Positions 50,916 to 59,585 of a DNA stretch of 59,585 nt are shown in pieces. The stretch is taken from the NCBI GenBank assembly GCA_022925895.1, contig JAKSYS010000375.1:1-59585 (forward strand), given 5' to 3'. This stretch comes from Fragilaria crotonensis. Its lineage: Eukaryota; Bacillariophyta; Fragilariophyceae; Fragilariales; Fragilariaceae. Each line of letters opens with the position of its first letter. The first letter of the stretch is position 1. The translations under genes were made by a program, and so were the position numbers. The notes under the pieces were generated by a model, which saw only the letters and a list, made by a program, of their open reading frames with translations, was not told where the DNA came from and did not search any database.

Positions 50916-52280
50916 CTAAATTGTTTTCTTCTCATCCTTTGCCGCCGTCGGTTGTTTCAGCAAGAGAAATCCCATCGCCACAGCTGCTATAAACCAGTGC
51001 GCACCGGAAGATATGACCCACCTTATTGGTTCTGGGTCTCCCTGCATCGTACCACGGTGCTCCCCACCAAGCAAGGAAAAAAGAATTGTGCGATAGAAGG
51101 GCACTGTCACCGCTGATACGTTTTGTAGTACGTCAAGAGCCGCCAACACGGAGCCCAGAGATTCCTTGGGTGCAACGTGAGTTATTAGCGTGCTTAATGA
51201 AAGCGACATGACGGACATAGATAGAGAAACGGCAGGGGCCAGGAATAGCAAAAAGACGTATAGGTTGCCATTGGCCTCGAGAAACGTAACAATGGCCAGA
51301 ATCATGGCCGCGTAGGTAGCGGCTCGTCTTTCATCTCCACTCCATTTGATCATCGGTGCGACCAAGAAGGACTGTACCAAGAATGAAAGAGTCTGCTGAT
51401 AGGATGACAGATAACCTCGATGGTGGGCTTCCATGCCGAACATTTGTTCATAGTAACTTGCCATGGTTGCATAAGAGGTGGCTCGAGTGACCCACGTAAA
51501 GAGCAGCATCGATATGATTGCCGACGCAAGGACAGGCGAAGAAAAGCACTCTTTGAGATCAGAAGCAAAAGACGAAAACTTATTCGACGTCTTCGTGTTT
51601 CTCGTGACCTCGTCAGCTCCTAGTTCCTTGGAAGGCAAGAGCATGGCGGCCAAAATCATGTTGGTTACAAAGAGTGCAGCAGCCACAAGGACCGGAGCCC
51701 TGACGTCAACAGTCTTGTACAAGAGAGCGCCCACAGATGGTCCTACAATCCATGCCATAGTACTGCACGCATTTAATCTTCCCATATGTTTGGCACGGTT
51801 TTCAACTGTTGTGTATCTTGCCACCATTGTCGTACTGACTGTCATAGTTTGTTTGACAAGTCCCACCAGGATTCGACTTACGATAAGGGCAGCAATGTTT
51901 CCATAAACTATCAACGCATACGCCAACGCGGAGCCCCCAAAGGACAGGAACAGGATAGTGCGTCTGCGCAAAATCCTAGCATCTGCTAGCGCCCCCAGGA
52001 GCAATCCCCCAACAATTTGTGAGGAAGAAAAAATGGATGACAAAAGCTCCCTTTGACTGGCGCTGGTAACTCCTGCATCTGTATAGTACTGCATCAAAAG
52101 CGGTACCACCAAGGACACAGAAAACATGTCAATCATCACCAAGAGAGGCAATACAAATGTTGGATGCAACAGGAAAGGAGTTTCACCATTTCTGTCAACT
52201 TTGGCCGACGACTCCTGAGTCTCAATCGTCTGCTGTTCTTCATCGTCGGATTGGTGAGGCGGATGCGACTGGGGTGGCAT
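50916..52280 (-). CDS. Major facilitator superfamily transporter, MFSD9/TetA-like
   Basis: The product is 454 aa from ATG 52280; the frame is open further upstream but without an ATG. A hydrophilic acidic N terminus precedes about 12 hydrophobic segments starting with VLPLLVMIDMFSVSLVVPLL. The motif-A-like loop is LLGALADARILRRRT. SRILVGLVKQTMTVSTTMVA and GRLNACSTMAWIVGPSVGALLY match MFSD9 and tetracycline-exporter-like proteins. A central polar loop splits the two six-helix halves. The substrate is unknown and the membrane is not evident. Confidence 0.85.
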   Translation of the reverse strand: MPPQSHPPHQSDDEEQQTIETQESSAKVDRNGETPFLLHPTFVLPLLVMIDMFSVSLVVPLLMQYYTDAGVTSASQRELLSSIFSSSQIVGGLLLGALADARILRRRTILFLSFGGSALAYALIVYGNIAALIVSRILVGLVKQTMTVSTTMVARYTTVENRAKHMGRLNACSTMAWIVGPSVGALLYKTVDVRAPVLVAAALFVTNMILAAMLLPSKELGADEVTRNTKTSNKFSSFASDLKECFSSPVLASAIISMLLFTWVTRATSYATMASYYEQMFGMEAHHRGYLSSYQQTLSFLVQSFLVAPMIKWSGDERRAATYAAMILAIVTFLEANGNLYVFLLFLAPAVSLSMSVMSLSLSTLITHVAPKESLGSVLAALDVLQNVSAVTVPFYRTILFSLLGGEHRGTMQGDPEPIRWVISSGAHWFIAAVAMGFLLLKQPTAAKDEKKTI

Positions 52281-52927
52281 ACTGCATGTAACAGATTGAT
52301 GTAACGAGAGGGTCGACGTGTGCTGAGAGTGATGAAACACAAAGGTGCCTGCGGTAGTGCGTCGCTTCACAAAGTCAATCGAAAAAGGCCGTATCAGACT
52401 CTATTGCATCCGGAATTTTTTATTTAGTGATGACGTCCATGATGGATTGATAGATGGTGTCACTCGTGTAGCACGGATTGGTAGGTGTGACGTGGTTTGT
52501 TTTGCGTGAAGCACAAAGTACGAATTGCGCGAACTGCGACGGCTACCGGCAGTTTGCGTGTAATGGTCCACGACATTTCGAGTATGGACATGTACGCTCT
52601 AGTAGATGTACTCGTACTCAACAACACGAGTACTCTACCGTTGTACCTACTAGTAGTACTTTACAATTTACGGGGTACCTGGTAGTAGCTTCAGGTACTG
52701 CAACAGTCGAATTATTTGCTTCTTGGACTACTGGAATAATACTTAATCAGTTGTACCTTGTACTTGTACCCCTTTTTACAGAAATCTCGCTGTTTGGCAG
52801 TAACCCGGTAGTACTTCTAGTACCGGTACTCTAGCTAGTAGAGCCGTGATGTCGACGAAGCTATACAGATTCAACTATGAGACACGTCCACATCCTTGGA
52901 CTGAGGGCAAGTTGATGAGTGCCTTCG
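52281..52927. other. Intergenic region rich in AGTAC/GTACT words
   Basis: No gene is recognised. About 52590-52840 is crowded with AGTAC, GTACC and TACTAGTA words, several forming short palindromes. Confidence 0.5.
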
Positions 52928-53908
52928 TCACTGATTCATTTCTAGAGTGCCACAGCTCGATTTCCAAGAAGCCAACCACTCCTTGGCGATTGCAGCGCGA
53001 TTGTCCATAGTCTGACCCTCGTGTACAAGCTTGCTATCAATACCTCGCTTGACGGCATCGTGCGAGAAGTGAACCGCCACAATTCCGGGAGGCGTACGTT
53101 CTTGACACTTTTCGGAACTCCACGCCACACCCAATCCTTCGTCCGCCTTATCAAAAGGACGAAACATGACCATGGAATCGCTCTGAAACATGTTTGGTTG
53201 GCTTTGCGACCAAAGTTGAAGGGCAAACATGTCTGTCCATCGTGTGTAGGTGCGTCGCTTCTTTTTCCGGGCTGGATAGGATCGAGCCTCGATTTTCTTC
53301 TCAGCATCCTTCTCCAGTAAACCATTGACAATTTCTTTGGCAACCCGAATCCATTCATCCGATGATCCAGATACCAAATCTGGAATGAACCGATCATGAA
53401 CGGTAAGTGCACCGTTATTCGGCAATGGCTGGGTTGCAAATGATCGTAGTGGAAACACATCATAGTCAGTCATCCATCCACCGCCAACATTAGACATGGC
53501 GACCCATCGCCAAATGCACATTTTGTTGTAGCCATCTAACCAGGTATGCTCCATGGCGTAATCGATTGGAATGAACTGCGGATGTGTCCTGGCATCTTCC
53601 AAAGTCAAGACACGCGGTTCGAAGCCTGCTGCCGACCATGCTTGTTTCCATTCTTCGAGTAAGGCAGAATCCCCTGATTCCGACATTTCTGTGACGAAGG
53701 CGTCTTCGATGAGCGGATTGTAGAACGTGTATATGATCGGTTTTTCTGCTGTGGTGTCTTGAAGCCTCCGTTTCTTTATCGTTGACGACGCGCCGTTTTG
53801 ATTTTGTCCCGCGTCGGATATCAACGCTACCAGCCCAACCATTCCCACCAGGAAAACGAGTCCTCGTATCAGCCTCTTTGTCTTGGTCATCATGATTCTA
53901 ATGAGCAT
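52928..53908 (-). CDS. Putative DXD glycosyltransferase, family member 4
   Basis: This is an intronless 326-aa ORF from ATG 53908; the Met at 53890 is an alternative. A basic start (MTKTKRLIRG) precedes one membrane anchor (LVFLVGMVGLVALI), giving a type II protein. The catalytic region has PIIYTFYNPL, WKQAWSAAGFEPRVL, DARTHPQF, CIWRWVAMSNVGGGWM and DYDVFPL with an intact DYD, then GIVAVHFSHDAVKRG near the end. It is the full-length, ordered form against which the other members can be compared. It lies 24 kb from the other three, so the family is spread along the window. The acceptor is unknown. Confidence 0.72.
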   Translation of the reverse strand: MLIRIMMTKTKRLIRGLVFLVGMVGLVALISDAGQNQNGASSTIKKRRLQDTTAEKPIIYTFYNPLIEDAFVTEMSESGDSALLEEWKQAWSAAGFEPRVLTLEDARTHPQFIPIDYAMEHTWLDGYNKMCIWRWVAMSNVGGGWMTDYDVFPLRSFATQPLPNNGALTVHDRFIPDLVSGSSDEWIRVAKEIVNGLLEKDAEKKIEARSYPARKKKRRTYTRWTDMFALQLWSQSQPNMFQSDSMVMFRPFDKADEGLGVAWSSEKCQERTPPGIVAVHFSHDAVKRGIDSKLVHEGQTMDNRAAIAKEWLASWKSSCGTLEMNQ

Positions 53909-54758
53909 TGCATTGACAGCCTCAAGGTGTAGAGGATGTTGACTCTTTTCTTCTGCTCTTACAACATCTGATGAGGCAACAAGGTATAAACAGTCACAGT
54001 CACAGTCACGAGTGAGGGGTCACACGAAGACAGGAATCTGGCACTTATGTGGCTAAGGACATTCTACCGAAGGCGATCAATTGATTCCTCATTCCTTTCC
54101 GTCGCGCTTTGCGGAAGTTGCTGAAGAACCCGCCTCGGCGAATCGAGCATTTTTCCACCCGCCAATTTTCCATTAGTTAAATAACTTCATTTTGCACGAT
54201 CAAAAAATTATGAAAGCCTACATAGAGGTATAGATCATTTCATAACAGGAGTACTCACAGGATCGCAGGGAGATTCCCTAAGTCAGTTCATGGTTGCTTC
54301 GTTCTGCAATTAAAGCCATACAGTAACTTTGAACTTTAAAAAGAGGAAATTTCACGAGCCGGAGTCGGTTTACGTTGAACGGTTAACGAAGTAGTTCCCC
54401 AGTATGAGGATTGGTTTTGTGAAATGTTCTACCAGGCTATATGAGACTCAAGTCTTGTGTGTCATACGACAAGAGACGCTTACGTCATTCTATGTACGAC
54501 TTCGTATTGGACAACCGTAGACGATAGCTATATCCTATTGAGAATGTGCTTGTTTTAAGGAACCCCGGATGGCAATTCGGTCTGATGTTCTGATGGAAAC
54601 TAAAAATACACAAGTTTTCAACCTCCTACAGAATCGTCTGCTATTTGCCGCACTATAGTCGCCTACGATCAACAAATTTTTTGTTGATGGCCCGAGCGCC
54701 TCCAGCACTGAACTCCGTGATCCCCACCACAGTCCAACTTTGGCCCTGAGAGTGGACA
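53909..54758. other. Intergenic region
   Basis: No gene, RNA or long repeat is recognised. A short CAGTCA tandem (three copies, about 53991-54010) is present. Confidence 0.5.
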
Positions 54759-56385
54759 ATGGACGAGTTGCCTCCGCGGATGCCATCACCTGCGATTGCA
54801 ATGGTGACGAGTCCGTCAGAGGAACTGATGAAACTGTCCACTCCAAAGCTGACGTCTGGTGTCACCCGAACCCGAACGAGTCGGAGGAAGCTATCTCGAT
54901 CCCACTCGGCTCCCGTGGCTAACGCAGAAGGCGATAAGACACCGCCTCTCCTTTCTCCCAAAGCGCACTTGAAGGCGAACAAGAAGAGAAGTCCAACATC
55001 GACGTTTGAATTTTACCATGCTGAAGAAATGAAAGTAGCAGTTCCAGACGAGCATTACCAGGATTCGTTGGTAAGAATTTTGCAGCAGTTGATACCACAC
55101 CCTCTCGCGATAGATCCCAATGATCCGAACCGAAGTGATGGCTATGATGATCCTTCAGAAATCAAGGCAAAGCCGTCTACGAACCAAAAGCCTCCATTGA
55201 AACCGAGCCCTATGAGATTTCCCAGGTCCGACTCCGACCAGTCTGCCGGAGACGGACATCAAGGCGAACTGTCAACGCTGCGTTTGGCAGACGATTGTCT
55301 TGAGAATCATGATATCACAACAGCTCTCTCTCTTTACAAGTCTCTCCTTCAAGAACTTGATAGAGTGTACGGACGTAGCAATTATCGAACAGCCCAATGC
55401 GTCCATCAAATCGGTGAATGCTATTTGCTACTTGGGGATTTTGGCAAGGCAATTCGTTATCTTGAGACTGCAATCCATATTCGATCAGTGGTACTTGGTG
55501 TTCATCATTTGGATGTTGCCGCTTCCATGGAGAAACTCGCCGTGGCACAGCTGCACCTCAACGAAGTGGAGTTAGCCCATGATGTTTATCGACGTGCACT
55601 TCGAATCAAGCGCAGTCTTCTGGGTCTTTATCATGAAGATGTGGCCCATATTCAGACTCAGTTGGCGTGCATTTATTTTTATTCGGGTGAATTGCTGAGT
55701 GCACAGGCTGCCTTTGAAGAGGCGCTTGATGTGTACCGACATTTGGCTTCACTGTCGACCGGGAACCCAGGCTTGTGGTTGGCCAAATCTGCCGATACTC
55801 TTGGGAGCATTGGTTCAATCAAATTAAGTCAAAAACTGTACTCGGGTGCCGTGCGATTTTTTGCGGATGCCCTCAAGGTGAGTTTGAAAGCTCCTATCGA
55901 ACCTCTGCAACCCTTGCCTGATTGCTCACAATGCTGTCTTGTGGTTGCGACAGGCCCAGATACATGTCTACGGTCTCTACCATCCTTTGGTCATCATTAC
56001 TCTTGATAACCTGGGTTATGCGCACTCGAAAGACAAACGCTACACACAATCATCCGAGGTGAGTTCATGATATAAGGAACGCTGTGGCTCGTTGCAAAAT
56101 GAGAAGCTAACTCTGCTTTGACCGTGTCTGCAGATTTACGAAGAAATGCTGCACGCCCAGACAGCCTTTTTCCAAGGTTACAACCTTGATTGTTATGAAA
56201 CTTTGAAAAAACTATGCCTTGTCTACTGCAAGATGGATCAGCTTGATGCTGCCATTGACGCCACTCTCGAAGCGATTGCGGTACAGCGACGCGCGCTTTC
56301 AAGAGACAAGCAAGTTTTTGAAAAAACACAACGACTGTTGCAACGGCTTGAGAAGAAGAAGGAGCAGGCGGCGAATTCTTCTTGA
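54759..56385 (+). CDS. TPR protein, kinesin-light-chain-like
   Basis: Three exons (54759-55877, 55954-56058, 56134-56385) with introns of 76 and 75 nt, all in phase 0 with GTGAGT donors, give 491 aa. The first 170 residues are Ser/Pro/Lys-rich and likely disordered. From about residue 175 come tandem TPRs with the 42-residue kinesin-light-chain spacing (LGDFGKAIRYLETAIHIRSV, VYRRALRIKRSLLG, AAFEEALDVYRHLA, LDNLGYAHSKDKRY, KLCLVYCKMDQLDAAIDATL). The C terminus is a short basic helix (RLLQRLEKKKEQ). A scaffold role is inferred; the partner is unknown. It faces the RCC1-BTB gene tail-to-tail with 115 bp between. Confidence 0.82.
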
Positions 56386-56500
56386 TATCGACTTAACGTT
56401 ATCGTGTATATGTATAGTACACTCTAGTCATCCTTAACATTTTACTGTAAAAACCGCATTCCATCCCAAGAAAACAACTGAGCAAAGTTAGTGCTCGTCA

Positions 56501-58674
56501 TCATGGCCTCCTTGCCAGAATCTCTAGCAATGTCGGATGGCTAACTTGTTTGATGCCATCGGTCTTTGTCACAGTGTCGAAGTTGTCCACTATATACGCC
56601 ATGCATGCATCCTTGAGGACTTGACAATGCGCATCCGAGGCACTCTGAAGCAAAGGCCCAGCATTTTCAGCATTCAAGTTTCGCTTCACCACAGCACAAC
56701 ACATATCGCGGAGACGTTCGAGTTGGTAGAGATCGGATGCGATGTACAACTCGACAGCATTCTCCAATTCAATTTTGACCGAGTCCGTGTAAATATATTC
56801 TAACAAGAGCAAGAAGGCTTCGCGTGACGTATTGGGAATGGTCACGCTGTGTTCCGTGGTTTCTCGAAAGCCCGAGCGGAACATGGCGGCAAAGTGCTCG
56901 CAACGTTGTGCCAAAATGGCACGATGGGCATAAATAGGTTGGTCCTCGACAATAAAGGTAACATCAGAGAATTCGTCATCGTTCACAAGTGCACGCATCT
57001 GCGAGGAATAGGCTGTTGTGACTGGAATAGCATTGACGCCACCGCACAGACCTGTCGTATGATCAAATGCTTCCACTAATGCTGCTGTATGCTCGTTATA
57101 GGAAGCCACACGAACAACTCGGTGAAGCTTGAGCTTCTCTACCAATAATGGAACCGAAACCTTACGACCAGAACCATGGCCAAGTTTACCGTGATCGCCA
57201 TTACCCCACGTGTACACTTTTCCGGTTACTGTCAAGGCAACGGAGTGAGACCAACCACAGGTAATTTGTGAAATGAAGGTGCCCTCCAGCGCCTGGACCA
57301 GAGTCGGTTTCAGCTTATTGACGCGATCTCCGTGTCCGAGTTGACCATGCTCTCCGCCTCCAAAGGTATACATGCGGCCTTCTTCTGTCACTACAGCTGT
57401 ATGAAAGCCTCCGCATGCCACTTGCCGGGGCCGCTTTCCGAGGAGTACTTCGACAAGTCGAGGGACATGGCAATTCCGCTCCGCTCCATGTCCCAAACGA
57501 CCAAACTTTCCTTCACCCCAGGTATACAATTCTCCCGAGTCCGTCAAACAACCTGTATGAAATCCACAGGCACTCAATTGCACCACTCGTTTTCCTGCCA
57601 ACCTTTCCAATAATTTGGGTGTGTACTGATGTCCTTCAACATCTCCGTGGCCTGCGACGCCATTTTCCTTGTCGCCCCAGGTGTAGAGAGCGCCTGTGGA
57701 GGTGATGACTGCCGTGTGGCGGGATCCGCAGGCAATTTGGCTCACCACGAGGCCGGCTAATCCCTCGACGCGTTTGGGCGTGGAGTGGCCTGATTCGTTG
57801 CCATGTCCTAATTTTCCATACATGCCACCGCCCCAGGTATATAGATCTCCATTGCTGGTAACTGCGGCTGTGTGGTACTGAGGAACGAGAGTGATTGTGA
57901 GTGAAATTCGTGAAAGATGGGAAGGGGGCAAAAGGTCTGAGGTCATTCACGTACCGACCCACATGTGACTTGTACAACGACTTGACCAGCAAAGCAATGC
58001 GTAATTCTTGGAACATACTGTCAATGAAAGGAGCGTAAGATTCAAGTTCCAAAAAATGCAATGACGCGGCGATAACGACGTCATGACAGTCAAGTACATG
58101 TACGCACCTTCCAACCATTATCGCCGTGTCCTAACCGTCCATCGTCGCCACGCCCCCATGTGTAAACTTCTCCATCGATGGTGAGCACTACTGTATGACC
58201 GGAGCCACACGCAATTTGTCTCACGCCCACACCGCGCAGAGCATCGACGTAGGTTGGCTCGTCTTGATCACTGACAAATGAAAATTGAGGACACATGAGT
58301 AAGGCGACGGCAATCATTTAAGCGAGAAAAGCCGCCGTTGTGATGAGTGATGACTGACTTGGTAGAGGCACTTTCGCATCACATGTAAACACGCAATAAC
58401 AACAGCGACAGCAGACGCGCGCACAAGTATAAACAGAATGCAGCTTTGTCCTTACTGCAGAACAACAAGCAACACAGAAACGGTCATACCTCGTGTCGCC
58501 AATTCCCAATTGTCCATCTTCGCCACGGCCCCAGCTAAAGACGGCCAATCCGTCGTCACTGGGAGTAGGTGGAGGCTTTCGACGATGGCTAATCTCGCGG
58601 ACTCCACAGCCGGCGGCAACGGAAGCCGCATCTCCGCCGGACGATTGCGTTCGTTGACCTCCGGATCCGGACAT
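56501..58674 (-). CDS. RCC1-repeat / BTB (POZ) protein
   Basis: Four exons (58674-58490, 58270-58108, 58017-57955, 57877-56501) with introns of 219, 90 and 77 nt give 595 aa. Exon 3 is only 63 nt and supplies 21 residues ending VVVQVTCGS, which complete an RCC1 repeat. About seven RCC1 blades follow the pattern GxVYTWGxGxxGxLGHG...P..V..L.G..V.Q.ACG..HT.A.T. A BTB domain ([20 protein letters not shown]) and BACK-type helices come after them. The layout matches RCBTB1/RCBTB2. RCC1 propellers bind partners and BTB domains dimerise or recruit cullin-3, so a substrate-adaptor role is plausible. All splice sites keep the frame. Confidence 0.9.
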
Positions 58675-59585
58675 TCCATGTGCTGGGGGTTAAAAGAAAT
58701 GCTCGTCTCGTTTCGTCTCGTCTCTGTAGATGCTTGTTGCAGCTGGATGCCGCTAGGTTTTCAAGTGCTACTGCTTGTTCGTCGAATCGACCACAACAAC
58801 AACCCTCCACCTGTAGTCTCTAGTCTTCCCCGAGAGGCAACAGTTGCTATGTTGCTATCGTCAAGTTTATTGAGGACTCGTACTCCGAGTACGTTGTAGT
58901 TGTGGGTTTCACAACCAAGTGTATTTATTATAAGCTTACTCGTGGTACTGGTACATGAACCTTGTACTTGGTACGAAGCTGGTTCATGTTTTATCTACCA
59001 GGAATACGAATATACATCCAGACAACCCACAACATCCAGTCCGGCGAGCACCTATTCATCCATGTATTAATAGCCCTGTGGTGGACGTACAACTCAATAC
59101 TAAAATGTTCGTCGGCACGTACTGAAGTACCTGGTACGATCCTACAACTGTTGGTGATATTCCGAAGGCCCAAGGTCCAAGGTGGCTTGCTTTTTGCATG
59201 CATAACCGAATACCGAGTCCGATTTGGAGGAGAGGTGAGCAAACGTGGGATGTGGGATTACCGGTACGACCTGGTTGCAACCTGGTACTCGTCTACGAGT
59301 ACAGTACATGTAGTATTGATTGCAGATTTCCGGTAGATAACATCGTCACGGACTCTTTCGTACGAGTAGACGCTGTGAGTTTTATCTTTTATCTTCCCAT
59401 GGGCGTATGTGCACATGATACACGATACTGGAGTACATGCTCGCTCGCCATCGGTATGAACATAATGGCACTAGGTATCTAGGTATTCATGTATGAATAC
59501 AGGAGGACTCTGAGCTCTGAGTGCTATGACCTATGACACATGTATATCCATATATTCATAAAGCTATAGACTCCTTTTCGATTAA
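58675..59585. other. Intergenic region to the window end
   Basis: No gene is recognised. AGTAC/GTACC words are frequent at 58870-59000 and 59110-59320. Confidence 0.5.

Overview
The window looks like nuclear DNA of a diatom, probably a raphid pennate of the Seminavis or Phaeodactylum type. This is inferred from three things: short GT-AG introns of about 63-220 nt; paralogous membrane LRR proteins in which a cytosolic tail and one membrane segment come before the LRRs; and two Ty1/copia-type LTR retrotransposons resembling diatom CoDi elements. Exon borders were built by hand from ORFs, GT-AG sites and family motifs, without transcript data.

Left third (1-16.4 kb): two locally duplicated LRR genes on the minus strand. 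One (279-3491) is broken by a stop codon and the other (9998-12920) has a frame problem near its 5' end. Between them lie an AT-rich, gene-poor stretch with direct and tandem repeats and a fucosyltransferase-like gene (8080-9456). A DXD-type glycosyltransferase follows (15029-15955).

Middle (16.4-39.8 kb): two copia elements, E1 (16449-23576) and E2 (31702-39770). Between them are two more glycosyltransferase paralogues, an ankyrin relic, a DJ-1/PfpI gene and a class-3 lipase with a one-base frameshift. E2 has 99 percent identical LTRs and a perfect 5-bp target duplication, and it ends 122 bp upstream of a methyltransferase gene. Both elements carry an unexpected pair of hydrophobic segments between the nucleocapsid zinc fingers and the protease.

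Right third (39.8-59.6 kb): compact housekeeping genes, often in tail-to-tail pairs only 22-115 bp apart. They are an FtsJ-type RNA methyltransferase against a PDI/ERGIC fusion, a BAH / DNA-base-hypermodification-like / zinc-finger protein against phosphoglycerate kinase, an ELP6-like Elongator subunit against an MFSD9-like transporter, and a TPR protein against an RCC1-BTB protein. A fourth glycosyltransferase paralogue lies at 52928-53908.

The most novel item is the four-exon gene at 45640-47785. It joins a chromatin-reader (BAH) domain, a helical domain like that of the phage 5-hmdU DNA kinase / alpha-glutamyl-putrescinyl-thymine pyrophosphorylase group, and a C-terminal Cys/His finger. 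This suggests a base-modification or modified-base-handling chromatin protein.
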